A stretch of DNA of 40,228 bases from assembly GCA_003283025.1 (NCBI GenBank), contig QBYC01000006.1, positions 1-40,228 of the forward strand, written 5' to 3'. The notes under the pieces are model-generated. The model had not been told where the DNA came from, ran no database searches, and saw only the letters and a list, made by a program, of their open reading frames with translations. Made by a program: the position numbers and the translations under genes. This document shows, piece after piece, positions 1-9,048 of the stretch (its first letter is position 1; every line of letters begins with the position of its first letter). This stretch comes from Pelagibacteraceae bacterium AG-325-C03. GTDB lineage: Bacteria; Pseudomonadota; Alphaproteobacteria; Pelagibacterales; Pelagibacteraceae.

Positions 1-424
1 TTTGGGAAATATTGGCGACAAAGTCATAGTTAAAAATGGTTATGGTAGAAATTTTCTTTTGAAAAAAAGAAAAGCTCTTAGATTTAATAAGGAAAATCTT
101 GAATTTGTTTCCAAAAAAAAGGAAGAACTTAATAAGAAGAATACTGACATTAAAAATAAATTTAAAGAAATATCAAACTCAATAAATAATAAGACCTTTC
201 TTTTTACTAAGGAAAGTAAAGAAAACGGAGACTTGTATGGATCCATAAAACCTAAAGAAATTACTAATTTAATTAAAGAGAAAGAAAATGCTGAAGTCAG
301 TCCTTCTCAATTAATTATAAAAGATGAATTAAATAAGATTGGTACCTACAAGGTTGAAGTTAATTTCCATTCAGAAGTAAAAGCCACAATCTCTATAAAG
401 ATAAATAGAGTTCAAACAAAATAA
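1..424 (+). CDS. rplI: 50S ribosomal protein L9, 5' end cut by the window
   Basis: Large-subunit protein that binds 23S rRNA through its N-terminal domain. The frame is open from the first base and begins inside the conserved N-terminal block (LGNIGDKVIVKNGYGRNFL, like the family's LG..GD.V.VK.GYARNFL), so roughly ten residues and the true start codon lie upstream. The TTG at position 2 is an internal Leu codon, not a start. About 140 residues are visible, consistent with the usual ~150. The long connecting helix (lysine- and glutamate-rich, residues ~25-75) and the C-terminal domain follow. The next gene is dnaB, a common L9 neighbour, and co-transcription is likely. Confidence 0.95.
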   Translation, partial: LGNIGDKVIVKNGYGRNFLLKKRKALRFNKENLEFVSKKKEELNKKNTDIKNKFKEISNSINNKTFLFTKESKENGDLYGSIKPKEITNLIKEKENAEVSPSQLIIKDELNKIGTYKVEVNFHSEVKATISIKINRVQTK

Positions 425-425
425 C

Positions 426-434
426 TTTTCCACA
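426..434 (+). promoter_or_regulatory. Possible DnaA box upstream of dnaB
   Basis: TTTTCCACA differs at one position from the strong DnaA box TTATCCACA. It sits in the 75-base gap between rplI and dnaB. A single isolated 9-mer in AT-rich DNA can arise by chance, so this is only a candidate. Confidence 0.2.
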
Positions 435-499
435 GATTATAAAAAAAGGTGCGTAACTTTTTACTTATTATGTATTGTTTTTTAATTTAGTATAATTGA

Positions 500-1927
500 G
501 TGGAAGAAATAAAATCTGTACCAAAAACTATAGAAAATAAACAACCATCTAACCTAGAGGCTGAACAAGCTTTGATAGGTTCAATTTTAGTTAACAATGA
601 TATTATCGATGAAATTTCATCAATTGTAAATTCAAATACTTTTTATGATCCTGCACATATAAAAATCTTTGAGGTAATTGAAAATTTAAATAATAAGGGG
701 ATGATAGCTAATCCAATAACTTTAAAAAATTATTTTGAAAAAGATAATATGCTGAATGATGTTGGTGGAACTGATTATTTAGTAAAACTTACAAGATTTT
801 CAAGTTCCGCTAAACAAGCGGTTGATTATGCAAAAATAATTCACGAGATGTATTTAAGAAGAGAATTAGTTCAAATTTCCGATAAATTATCATCTGATAC
901 TTTAAATGCTAATTCTCAGGAACAAAATGCAGAAAATATAATTGAGGGTACAGAAAAATCTCTTTTTGATTTAGCGGAAAGAGGAAGTTTCTCTCAGTCT
1001 TTCCTTAAATTCAATCAAGCATTAGATCAAACTATCGAAATGGCCACTTTAGCAATGCAAAATGACCAGGGTATCGTTGGTGTGCCAACAGGTTTATCAG
1101 ACTTAGATGAGAAATTAGGAGGTCTACACAAATCAGATCTGGTAATCTTAGCTGGAAGACCTTCAATGGGAAAGACTGCTCTTGCCACAAATATTGCTTA
1201 CAATGCGGCTCAAAATATTTTAAAAAAACAAGAAAAATCCTCTATAGCTTTTTTTTCTTTAGAAATGTCATCAGAACAATTATCGACTAGAATATTGTCA
1301 GAACAAGCGAGAATAAAATCTGATGATATTAGACGTGGTAGAGTTACTGAGGAGGAGATTAATAGATACATTGAGACATCGCGAAATATATATAGTTTGC
1401 CACTATATATAGATGAAACTCCAGCAATTACTATTGCAACGTTAAGTAACAGAGCAAGAAGGATTAAAAGATTATTTGGTTTAAATCTAATAGTGGTTGA
1501 TTACATACAATTAATGAAATCAAGCTCTAATAGAAATGATGGACGTGTACAGGAAATTTCTGAAATAACACAAGGCTTAAAAGCTTTAGCCAAAGAATTA
1601 TCTGTTCCTGTTTTAGCATTATCACAATTGTCAAGAGCAGTTGAACAAAGAGATGACAAACAACCACAGTTAGCAGATTTAAGAGAGTCTGGATCTATTG
1701 AACAAGACGCAGATGTTGTAATGTTTGTTTATAGGGAAGCTTACTATTTAGAGAGGAAGCAACCAAAATTAGGATCAATCGAACATGCAGAATGGCAATC
1801 AAAAATGAATGATGTTAATGGATTAGCTGATATTATTTTAGGCAAACAAAGACATGGACCTACCGGAACAGTAAAAGTCGAATTTGAAGGAATTTACACT
1901 AAATTTAAAGATTTAAGTAAAAATTAG
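500..1927 (+). CDS. dnaB: Replicative DNA helicase DnaB
   Basis: Hexameric helicase that unwinds the replication fork. The 475 residues match the family length. The N-terminal primase-interacting domain (residues ~15-115, starting with the typical PSNLEAEQALIGSIL) is followed by the RecA-like C-terminal domain. That domain has Walker A GRPSMGKTA at 219-227, Walker B VVDYIQLM around 332-339 and the conserved SQLSRAVEQR and ADLRESGSIEQDAD segments. The start is GTG at 500. A stop lies in frame just upstream at 497-499, and no ATG precedes the conserved domain, so this is the only reasonable start. No clear Shine-Dalgarno sequence is visible. A TATAAT at 491-496 is too close to the GTG to serve a leadered transcript, so transcription probably comes from rplI or upstream. 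Confidence 0.97.
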   Translation: MEEIKSVPKTIENKQPSNLEAEQALIGSILVNNDIIDEISSIVNSNTFYDPAHIKIFEVIENLNNKGMIANPITLKNYFEKDNMLNDVGGTDYLVKLTRFSSSAKQAVDYAKIIHEMYLRRELVQISDKLSSDTLNANSQEQNAENIIEGTEKSLFDLAERGSFSQSFLKFNQALDQTIEMATLAMQNDQGIVGVPTGLSDLDEKLGGLHKSDLVILAGRPSMGKTALATNIAYNAAQNILKKQEKSSIAFFSLEMSSEQLSTRILSEQARIKSDDIRRGRVTEEEINRYIETSRNIYSLPLYIDETPAITIATLSNRARRIKRLFGLNLIVVDYIQLMKSSSNRNDGRVQEISEITQGLKALAKELSVPVLALSQLSRAVEQRDDKQPQLADLRESGSIEQDADVVMFVYREAYYLERKQPKLGSIEHAEWQSKMNDVNGLADIILGKQRHGPTGTVKVEFEGIYTKFKDLSKN

Positions 1928-1979
1928 TATCAGTTTTTTCTTTAGTTATAATAAAATTAAGATATATCTGATTTGTTTC

Positions 1980-4457
1980 ATGTTCGCCAGTATTTATAAA
2001 AAAATTATTATAGATTTTTCAAAGATTACTCTATTTTGTATAACCGTTACGGTAATTTTTTCATTATATCACTCAAAAAATTTCAATTTAGATGCATCAT
2101 CTGATGCACTATTACTTGAGGGAGATCCTGATCTTAAGTATTTAAGAGAAGTAAATCAAACTTATGGTTCAAAAGATTTTCTTGTATTAACTTATACTCC
2201 AATTAAAAGTTTTACTGATAAAGAAACAATTTTAAATCTTCAGTTACTTAAATCAAAAATTGAAAAACTATCCTGGGTGGATAGTGTAGTAACAATAATT
2301 GATGTACCTCTTTTGAAAAGCACAGATGAAAGTTTGATGGAAAGATTAAAAAATTATAAAACTTTGTCATACCCTGAAATTGATAGAAAAAGAGGATTTG
2401 ATGAAATTATAAATAGTCCTATATACAAAAATTATGTGATAAGTGAAGACGGCAAGACATCTGGTATAGTTGTCTATCTTAAAAAAGATGAGAGATTATC
2501 AGAGTACATCAAGATTAAAGATAAATATTTTTATCAATCTAAAGAGATAGGATTAACAAAAGAAGAAAAAATAAATTTTAAAAAATTTAATAAAGAATAC
2601 GAAGATTATAAAAATTTATATAATATTAGAAACCATCAAAATATCAGTGAAATAAGAGATGTAATTAGCAAGTATGGGGAAAATGCAAAAATACATTTAG
2701 GAGGTATTCCAATGATTGCTGATGATATGATGAGTTATATTAAAAGTGATATTGTCGTGTTCGGAATTGGAGTATTTGTATTTATTATTTTCACACTATG
2801 GTTTATTTTTAAAAATTTTAAATGGGTTTTAATGCCATTATTAGGCTGTGCAACTTCTGTAATTGTAATGATTGGATTGTTAGGTTTATTTGGTTGGAAG
2901 GTAACAGTCATATCATCAAATTTTATAGCTTTAATGCTTATTTTAAATATGGCAATGAATATCCATATCACAGTGAGATACTTACAATTAAAAAAAGAGT
3001 TTCCTCAACTTACAAAGGATGAGGTTGTATTCGAAGCAAGTAAAAAAATGATGTTGCCTATACTCTACACTGTTCTCACAACTATATGTGCTTTTCTATC
3101 ATTAGTTTTTAGTGGAATAAAACCAATAATTGATTTTGGTTGGATGATGACTTTAGGGCTAATTGTTTCCTTATGTATCACATTTTTATTGTTACCGTCG
3201 TTAATTAACCTTCTTTCTTCTGAAGATGAAATTGGGCTGAAAGATACAGAAAAATCTTTAATTACATCAGCACTTGGATCTTTTACAAAAAATAATAGTG
3301 TATTAATTTTTGGAGCTACTTTTTTAATAATAATATTTAGCATAGTTGGAATATTAAAACTTGAAGTGGAAAATAGTTTTATAAATTATTTTGATAAAGA
3401 AACAGAAATTTATAAAGGAATGAAAAAAATAGACGATGAACTAGGAGGAACTACACCATTAAATATTATTCTAAAATTTCCAACAAAATCAGAAAATAAC
3501 GAAGATGAGGACGAATTTGATGAATGGGAGGAAGAAAGTGAAAAAAACGAGGATAAAGCCAAATATTGGTTTACTAGAGATAAAATGGATAAAATAATTA
3601 AAGTACACGATTATTTAGACTCATTACCAGAAATTGGAAAAGTGCTTTCATTTGGGTCTATTTTAAGAGTTGCTGAAGATTTAAATAAAAAAGAATTACA
3701 AAGTTTAGAGATTGCAGTTTTATATAGTAAAATACCAGAGGCAATCAAAAATGAAATAGTTTCACCCTATATTTCTGTTGAAAAAGATGAAGCAAGAATA
3801 AGTATAAGAATAAAGGACTCATCTGAAAATCTAAGAAGAAATGACTTAATCAAAAGAATTGAAAATGATCTAAGTACTAAACTGGATTTAGAAAAAAAGG
3901 AGTATAAATTAGCGGGAGTATTAATATTATTTAATAATCTTTTACAAAGTTTATTTAAATCTCAAATACTTACTTTGGGTATAGTTATATTGGGCATTTT
4001 TTTAATGTTTTTTATATTGTTTAGGAATATAATTATATCCATTATTGGAGTCGTTCCCAATTTTATTGCAGCTTTTTTTATTCTAGGTTTAATTGGTCTT
4101 TTAGAAATTCCGCTCGATATGATGACTATTACAATCGCTGCAATTACAATTGGTATAGCAGTTGATAATAGTATTCATTACATCTATAGATTTAGAGAGG
4201 AGTTTCTAAAAATAAATAATTATAAAAATACACTAGACAGATGTCATAATACTGTAGGTATAGCAATTTTAAATACTTCAATCACTATAGTTTTTGGTTT
4301 TTCTATTTTAGTACTATCTAATTTCATACCTACTATATACTTTGGTGTTTTTACTGGCATTGCAATGATGCTTGCGATGTTATCTGTATTAACTTTACTT
4401 CCAAAACTCATATTGTTTCTTAAACCATTCGGTCAAGAGATAAATGGTCTTAGTTAA
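1980..4457 (+). CDS. RND-superfamily (MMPL-type) membrane exporter
   Basis: An 825-residue inner-membrane protein of the predicted RND exporter group. One helix near residues 12-30 is followed by a periplasmic loop, then a helix block at ~255-410. A seventh helix at ~440-462 is followed by a second loop, then a helix block at ~660-815. This is the duplicated six-plus-six layout of the superfamily. The second half has the conserved ITIGIAVDNSIHYIYRF segment, whose charged residue probably takes part in proton coupling. The second loop carries a strongly acidic low-complexity stretch at residues ~503-528. The substrate is not evident, and no membrane-fusion partner or outer-membrane channel is adjacent. 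Its stop overlaps the cvpA start by one base (TAATG). Function beyond 'RND-type transporter' is inference. Confidence 0.85.
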   Translation: MFASIYKKIIIDFSKITLFCITVTVIFSLYHSKNFNLDASSDALLLEGDPDLKYLREVNQTYGSKDFLVLTYTPIKSFTDKETILNLQLLKSKIEKLSWVDSVVTIIDVPLLKSTDESLMERLKNYKTLSYPEIDRKRGFDEIINSPIYKNYVISEDGKTSGIVVYLKKDERLSEYIKIKDKYFYQSKEIGLTKEEKINFKKFNKEYEDYKNLYNIRNHQNISEIRDVISKYGENAKIHLGGIPMIADDMMSYIKSDIVVFGIGVFVFIIFTLWFIFKNFKWVLMPLLGCATSVIVMIGLLGLFGWKVTVISSNFIALMLILNMAMNIHITVRYLQLKKEFPQLTKDEVVFEASKKMMLPILYTVLTTICAFLSLVFSGIKPIIDFGWMMTLGLIVSLCITFLLLPSLINLLSSEDEIGLKDTEKSLITSALGSFTKNNSVLIFGATFLIIIFSIVGILKLEVENSFINYFDKETEIYKGMKKIDDELGGTTPLNIILKFPTKSENNEDEDEFDEWEEESEKNEDKAKYWFTRDKMDKIIKVHDYLDSLPEIGKVLSFGSILRVAEDLNKKELQSLEIAVLYSKIPEAIKNEIVSPYISVEKDEARISIRIKDSSENLRRNDLIKRIENDLSTKLDLEKKEYKLAGVLILFNNLLQSLFKSQILTLGIVILGIFLMFFILFRNIIISIIGVVPNFIAAFFILGLIGLLEIPLDMMTITIAAITIGIAVDNSIHYIYRFREEFLKINNYKNTLDRCHNTVGIAILNTSITIVFGFSILVLSNFIPTIYFGVFTGIAMMLAMLSVLTLLPKLILFLKPFGQEINGLS

Positions 4458-5002
4458 TGTTAAATCTTTTTGAAAATATCATTAATCAAATAAATTTATT
4501 TGACGTACTTTTTCTCTTCATCTTAACCTACAATGTAATTCAATGTTTCCTAAAAGGTTTCTCTCTAAGTTTAATTTCATTTACGAAATGGATTCTATCA
4601 ACAATTATAACAATAATTTTAGTTCCTAAATTTCAACCTATAGTAAGTGAATATGTAAAGTCTGAATTTATTAATAGTCTAGGACTAGGTGCAGGTATAT
4701 TTATTTTCACTCTTTTTATAACAATATTAATTGGTAGAACTTTAAGCAGAGCAGTTACATGGACAGGTGTTGGTTCTATTGATAAAGGTTTTGGATTTTT
4801 ATTTGGCTTTTTAAAAGGATATATTGTTTTTGTATGTTTATTTACGATTTTTAATTGGTTTTATCCTTATCAAAATTGGGGTATATCAGCTGATAAAGCT
4901 TATTCTTTTAATATAATTTTTAAAGGCAAAGAAATTTTAATACAAGAATTTCCTTCAGGAGAAGATATAATTAATACGAAAGAAAAAATTGAAAAGATAT
5001 AA
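4457..5002 (+). CDS. cvpA: CvpA family membrane protein
   Basis: A 181-residue integral membrane protein with about four helices (residues ~13-33, 40-57, 77-97 and 115-137). It resembles the colicin V production protein family, with the glycine-rich turn GVGSIDKGFGFLFGFLKG typical of the group. It is directly followed by purF, with which it overlaps by 14 bases; this cvpA-purF order is also found in E. coli and supports the assignment. The ATG shares its first base with the stop of the upstream RND gene, so translation is probably coupled. In enterobacteria CvpA affects envelope homeostasis; its role here is not known. Confidence 0.85.
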   Translation: MLNLFENIINQINLFDVLFLFILTYNVIQCFLKGFSLSLISFTKWILSTIITIILVPKFQPIVSEYVKSEFINSLGLGAGIFIFTLFITILIGRTLSRAVTWTGVGSIDKGFGFLFGFLKGYIVFVCLFTIFNWFYPYQNWGISADKAYSFNIIFKGKEILIQEFPSGEDIINTKEKIEKI

Positions 5003-6440
5003 TACTGATAAATTAAGAGAAGAATGCGGTATTTTTGGTGTATCAAACCATGAAGATGCATCTGCATTAGTTGCTCTAGGCTTACATGCGTTGCAACATA
5101 GAGGGCAAGAAGGATGTGGTATAGTATCTTATGATGGTAACAATTATCATTCAGAAAAAAGACAAGGATTAGTTGGGGATCATTTTACTGACTCTTTAAC
5201 ATTAAAAAAACTTCCTGGGAAATTTGCAATTGGACATAATCGATATTCAACAACAGGTGAAACATCTTTAAGAAATATTCAACCTTTTTTTGCTGACTTG
5301 CATATGGGCGGTTTAAGTGTTGCTCACAACGGAAACTTGACTAATGCACTTTTGCTTAGAGAAACTTTAGTAAAAGGGGGAGCAATTTTTAGAACCACAA
5401 GTGACACTGAAACAATTGTTCAGCTAATAGCTAAATCTGTAAGGGAAAAGTTTTTAGACAAACTTATAGACGCGTTATTCCAAATTCAAGGTGGATATTC
5501 TTTAGTTTTAATGACAAATAAAAAATTAATCGGTGTAAGGGATCCATTTGGTATCAGACCATTAGTTATTGGAAAATTAAAAAACTCTTACATATTCGCA
5601 TCAGAAACATGTGCTTTAGATATAGTTGGCGCTACCTTTATAAGGGAAGTTGAAAATGGTGAAATAATTATCATAGAAAATAATAAATTAAATTCTATTA
5701 AGCCATTTCCTAAACAGAAACCTAGGCCTTGTGTTTTTGAATATATTTACTTTGCAAGACCTGACAGTTTAATTAAAAATAAATGCGCTTACGAATACAG
5801 AAAAAAATTAGGCTGTGAATTAGCTAAGGAAACCGATTTAAAAGCTGATTTGGTTGTTCCTGTTCCTGACTCAGGAGTTCCAGCTGCTTTAGGGTATGCA
5901 GAACAATCAAGAAAATATTTTGAATTAGGTTTAATTAGAAATCATTATGTTGGAAGAACTTTTATCGAGCCAAGTCAAAATATACGTAGTTTAGGTGTTA
6001 AGCTTAAATTAAGTTCAACAAAAACAATTGTTCAAAATAAGTCAATAATTCTTATTGATGACTCTCTGGTTAGGGGAACGACTTGTCATAAAATTGTTAA
6101 AATGCTTTATGAATCTGGTGCTAAAGAAGTACATGTGAGGATAGCTTGTCCTGAAATTAAATACCCTGATTTTTATGGTGTTGATATGCCTTCAAAAAAA
6201 GAACTGTTAGCAAACATAAAAAGTAATCAAGAAATGTGTGACTACATTCAAGCAAAAAGTTTAAAATTTCTAAGTATTAAAGGTTTATATTCTGCTTTAA
6301 TAGGAAAAGAGAGAAATATAAATTATCCACAGTTTAGCGATCACTATTTCACTGGAGATTATCCAATTAAACCTCATGATAATTTGAAAGGAATGAAGAT
6401 TAAACAGCTATCACTGTTAAGTGGAAAATCGAGTAATTAA
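4989..6440 (+). CDS. purF: Amidophosphoribosyltransferase
   Basis: Catalyses the first committed step of purine synthesis, PRPP plus glutamine to 5-phosphoribosylamine. The N-terminal Ntn glutaminase domain has its nucleophile at Cys13 in REECGIFG, so a 12-residue propeptide must be removed. Next comes the LHALQHRGQEGCGI block. The phosphoribosyltransferase domain carries the PRPP loop LIDDSLVRGTT at 355-365. It resembles the Bacillus-type enzyme in having a propeptide. However, the C-terminal cysteines that hold the Fe-S cluster there are replaced (YPDFYG and QFSDHYFTGDYP), as I recall for other alphaproteobacteria. The start is TTG at 4989, inside cvpA. It converges on the BamB-like gene with a four-base 3' overlap. 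Confidence 0.96.
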   Translation: MKRYNTDKLREECGIFGVSNHEDASALVALGLHALQHRGQEGCGIVSYDGNNYHSEKRQGLVGDHFTDSLTLKKLPGKFAIGHNRYSTTGETSLRNIQPFFADLHMGGLSVAHNGNLTNALLLRETLVKGGAIFRTTSDTETIVQLIAKSVREKFLDKLIDALFQIQGGYSLVLMTNKKLIGVRDPFGIRPLVIGKLKNSYIFASETCALDIVGATFIREVENGEIIIIENNKLNSIKPFPKQKPRPCVFEYIYFARPDSLIKNKCAYEYRKKLGCELAKETDLKADLVVPVPDSGVPAALGYAEQSRKYFELGLIRNHYVGRTFIEPSQNIRSLGVKLKLSSTKTIVQNKSIILIDDSLVRGTTCHKIVKMLYESGAKEVHVRIACPEIKYPDFYGVDMPSKKELLANIKSNQEMCDYIQAKSLKFLSIKGLYSALIGKERNINYPQFSDHYFTGDYPIKPHDNLKGMKIKQLSLLSGKSSN

Positions 6441-7762
6441 TTTATTAAAAACAATTTATTTCTTTTATCCAAATAAAGTAAATAATTATCAATAAAAATT
6501 GGATGAGATTGTAACTTAGACGGCAATTTAATTAGTTCTTTTATTTCCCCTTTAATATTAAGTTTAATAACGTATGAATTTTTTAGAAAAATAAATATTC
6601 CATTGTTAACGATAAGAAGTGTTTTAATCTTTATTTCATTTTTCTTTGAATTAATAAAATTCGCAATTTTTCGACCAATATCGTAAGAGTAATTAATTCT
6701 TCCTGAATTTATATCCATTGAAATAAGAAAGTTATTTTTTGAAATTAAAAAGACATTTTTTCTATTTATTACAGGTCTTGAAATTAGCGAGAAATTTTTT
6801 TTGGTAATAATAAAGCCAGTTTTCGAGTCAATAATGTAAAAATTTTCATTAGAGGAAATAAATATTTTACTGTCATGACTAACAATTTCACTTCCGTAAA
6901 ATAAGTTTGTATAATTTAAATTAGATGATTTATTTAAGTTTAAAAACCAGTTTAATTCATAGTCATCTTTATTAATTGAGTACAAAGAACCGTATGTATT
7001 TAGAAAAAGGATTTGGTTTTTACTTAAACATAAATTATTAATAAATAAATTTTTAATAACGGTTTCTTCTGATGGAATTAATTTCACTAAATTTCCATTT
7101 AATTTTTCTAAAATAAGTAAATCATTATTTTGATTTGATGCAATAATTTTATTATTATGTAATTTTAAGTTAGATCTAAACGGTTTCTTATAATTTTTTG
7201 CCCATAATATTTGATTTTTATTGTAATTATATGCATAAATATAACCGATATTATCTGTTATATAAATAACATTGTTTTCTACAATAAGACTTAATATTTT
7301 ATTAATTTTTTTATATTTTTTTTTATAAAAATTAAATTTTGCAATAATTGATTTATTATTTATTGAATAAACTATAATGTTTCCTTTTAGGTCACTAACA
7401 ATTAAATTATTTTTTTCAAAAAGTAAGTAGTTGTTTGTTTTATTTCTAGTTAATTTTTTGCTTTTAAAAATTATTTTATTTAAGTCACTGTATTTGAAAT
7501 TTTCTGTATTATTATTTTTCCCATAGAAATAATCTTTCCAATAATCAGATGTAACGGGCTCGTCTAAATTGAATTTGAAATTTCTTTTTAATTGAATAGT
7601 TTTATTGAATATTTCATTAACAAATGTTATTTTTTCAAAATCTTTAAAAACGCTCTGATCTTTGTTTTTAGAAGGATTATTTTCATTTTTCCATATCCCA
7701 GTTTTGTTATCAAATGAACAGTTGCATAATAAAAAAATTAAAATGATATAGAATAATTTCAT
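6437..7762 (-). CDS. bamB: BamB-like outer-membrane assembly lipoprotein (PQQ-type beta-propeller)
   Basis: Likely the lipoprotein subunit of the BAM complex that helps insert outer-membrane proteins. I chose the ATG at 7762, four bases after the stop of the upstream gene. A longer reading from a TTG at 7777 would overlap that gene. From 7762 the protein starts with a short hydrophobic signal ending in LLCNCS, with the lipid-modified Cys probably Cys15. The rest (~440 residues) is a run of beta-propeller-like repeats such as NNVIYITDNIGYIYAYN and NGIFIFLKNSYVIKLN. These resemble PQQ/BamB blades but have diverged. The YfgM-like gene just upstream matches the yfgM-bamB pairing known elsewhere, which strengthens the call. 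The usual downstream der gene is absent; purF follows on the opposite strand. Confidence 0.75.
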   Translation of the reverse strand: MKLFYIILIFLLCNCSFDNKTGIWKNENNPSKNKDQSVFKDFEKITFVNEIFNKTIQLKRNFKFNLDEPVTSDYWKDYFYGKNNNTENFKYSDLNKIIFKSKKLTRNKTNNYLLFEKNNLIVSDLKGNIIVYSINNKSIIAKFNFYKKKYKKINKILSLIVENNVIYITDNIGYIYAYNYNKNQILWAKNYKKPFRSNLKLHNNKIIASNQNNDLLILEKLNGNLVKLIPSEETVIKNLFINNLCLSKNQILFLNTYGSLYSINKDDYELNWFLNLNKSSNLNYTNLFYGSEIVSHDSKIFISSNENFYIIDSKTGFIITKKNFSLISRPVINRKNVFLISKNNFLISMDINSGRINYSYDIGRKIANFINSKKNEIKIKTLLIVNNGIFIFLKNSYVIKLNIKGEIKELIKLPSKLQSHPIFIDNYLLYLDKRNKLFLIN

Positions 7763-7766
7763 TAAA

Positions 7767-8276
7767 CTAATTTTCAACTAATTCTTCAGCTATTGACTTT
7801 AATGTTGAATTTTTTTCAATTAATTTTTTAAGAAGATTATTACCCTCTATCTCCTCAGAAGATTTTATTAAATATAGTGCTTTTTTCAAAGTTATAAGAT
7901 CTTGGTTTTCCTTTGATAATTTAGATTTTTCTAAAATCTCAAAATATTTTATGATAATTTTTTTATCTGATATTAGCTCTTTTTCTATAATAGTGTTTAA
8001 AGATAATACTGCATAGATCTTATTTTTATTCAAAATTATTTCCTCATAAATTATTTTAGCTTCATCTTTTTTATCAGATGCTAAATAAATACCTGCACGT
8101 ATATACTTCTCAGCGACTAAATTATTTTTTTTATTTTCATAAATTTTAAATAAGACGAATGAAATAAAAAGAATTATTAATATAACAATTAAAGTATTTA
8201 TTTTAAATCTGTTATTTTTGTAAAAATTTTTCAATAGGGCTTTTAATTTTATTCTATTTTCTATACTTGAATCCAT
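7767..8276 (-). CDS. YfgM-like TPR membrane protein
   Basis: A 169-residue protein with a basic cytosolic N-terminus, a single transmembrane helix at about residues 27-45 (INTLIVILIILFISFVLFKIY) and a periplasmic helical region. The region is consistent with degenerate TPR repeats (AEKYIRAGIYLASDKKDEAK, then LKKALYLIKSSEEIEGNNLL). This fits the YfgM family, which associates with the SecYEG translocon and periplasmic chaperones. The ATG at 8276 lies 23 bases inside the end of panB, and the next gene is the BamB-like lipoprotein. Sequence conservation is weak, so the call rests largely on topology and gene order. Confidence 0.65.
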   Translation of the reverse strand: MDSSIENRIKLKALLKNFYKNNRFKINTLIVILIILFISFVLFKIYENKKNNLVAEKYIRAGIYLASDKKDEAKIIYEEIILNKNKIYAVLSLNTIIEKELISDKKIIIKYFEILEKSKLSKENQDLITLKKALYLIKSSEEIEGNNLLKKLIEKNSTLKSIAEELVEN

Positions 8277-9048
8277 TTAAAAAATTACTTGTTGAAGGAA
8301 ATTTTCTTAATTTTATATCTCTACTATATTTTTTTACAGCTTTTTCAATAATTCTATTCAAATTTATATATTTTTTTACAAATTTTGGGTAAAAGCCACT
8401 TATTCCTAGCATGTCATCTGTAACTAGAATCTGTCCATCGCAAAAAGATGAAGACCCAATTCCAATTGTTGGTATTTTTATTTTATTTGTAATTTCTTTT
8501 GCTGCATTCGGGGATAAGCATTCAAGCACAATTGAAAAAGCCCCAGCGTTCTCAATTAATTTAGCTTCTTTAAGAATTTTCGAAACCTGTATTTTTGAAA
8601 GACCCTCTATCCTAAATTTTTTTTTGAATTGAGGTGTATACCCAACATGCCCCATTACAGAAATATTATTTTTTACTAAAAATTTTATTATTTTATAATT
8701 TTTTTTATTACTCTCTAATTTTATAGCATCACATCTAGTTTTTTTAATTAATAATTTAGCATTTTTAAGAGCTATATGTTCATCATTATAAGTTCCTTTG
8801 GGCATATCAACTACTAATAAAGATTTTTTAATACCCATTTTCACACTAAGAGTATGTTGTATAATTGTATCTAAATTAATTTTATGTGTATTTTTATGTC
8901 CATAAAGAACATTTGCCATTGAGTCACCTACTAAAACTATATCACAATAATTGTCTAAAATTTTAGCTATTGATTTTGAGTAAGCTGTTAAACACACTAA
9001 TTTTTTTTTATTTTTTTTTAAGAGAATTTTTTTAATTTTTTTTTTCAT
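8254..9048 (-). CDS. panB: 3-methyl-2-oxobutanoate hydroxymethyltransferase
   Basis: Transfers a hydroxymethyl group from methylene-tetrahydrofolate to 2-oxoisovalerate, giving ketopantoate for pantothenate and CoA synthesis. At 264 residues it has normal length. It shows VCLTAYS near residue 18, the metal-ligand segment VLVGDSMANVLYG at 38-50, VVDMPKGTY, GHVGYTPQ and the GAFSIVLE segment with the catalytic Glu. The extreme N-terminus is almost all lysine ([16 protein letters not shown]), encoded by long A runs; it may be a species-specific extension. Its ATG shares one base with the guaA stop (TAATG). No other pan gene is in the window. Confidence 0.95.
   Translation of the reverse strand: MKKKIKKILLKKNKKKLVCLTAYSKSIAKILDNYCDIVLVGDSMANVLYGHKNTHKINLDTIIQHTLSVKMGIKKSLLVVDMPKGTYNDEHIALKNAKLLIKKTRCDAIKLESNKKNYKIIKFLVKNNISVMGHVGYTPQFKKKFRIEGLSKIQVSKILKEAKLIENAGAFSIVLECLSPNAAKEITNKIKIPTIGIGSSSFCDGQILVTDDMLGISGFYPKFVKKYINLNRIIEKAVKKYSRDIKLRKFPSTSNFLNGFKYRK

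Noticed and set aside
491-496. Perfect TATAAT just before dnaB
   Set aside because: It ends three bases before the GTG start, so transcription would begin at or past the start codon, and no good -35 lies 16-18 bases upstream. Not called as a promoter.
4989-6440. Loss of Fe-S ligands in PurF as something novel
   Set aside because: The same cysteine-free C-terminus (QFSDHYFTGDYP) is, to my knowledge, normal in alphaproteobacterial PurF. Noted in the feature only.
7330-7420. Long A/T homopolymer runs in the BamB-like, panB and guaA genes
   Set aside because: They encode ordinary lysine, isoleucine and phenylalanine-rich stretches in intact frames. I see no sign of phase-variable frameshifting.
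7763-7777. TTG start for the BamB-like lipoprotein
   Set aside because: It overlaps the preceding gene by 11 bases and adds residues before the lipoprotein signal. The ATG at 7762 gives a normal signal peptide.
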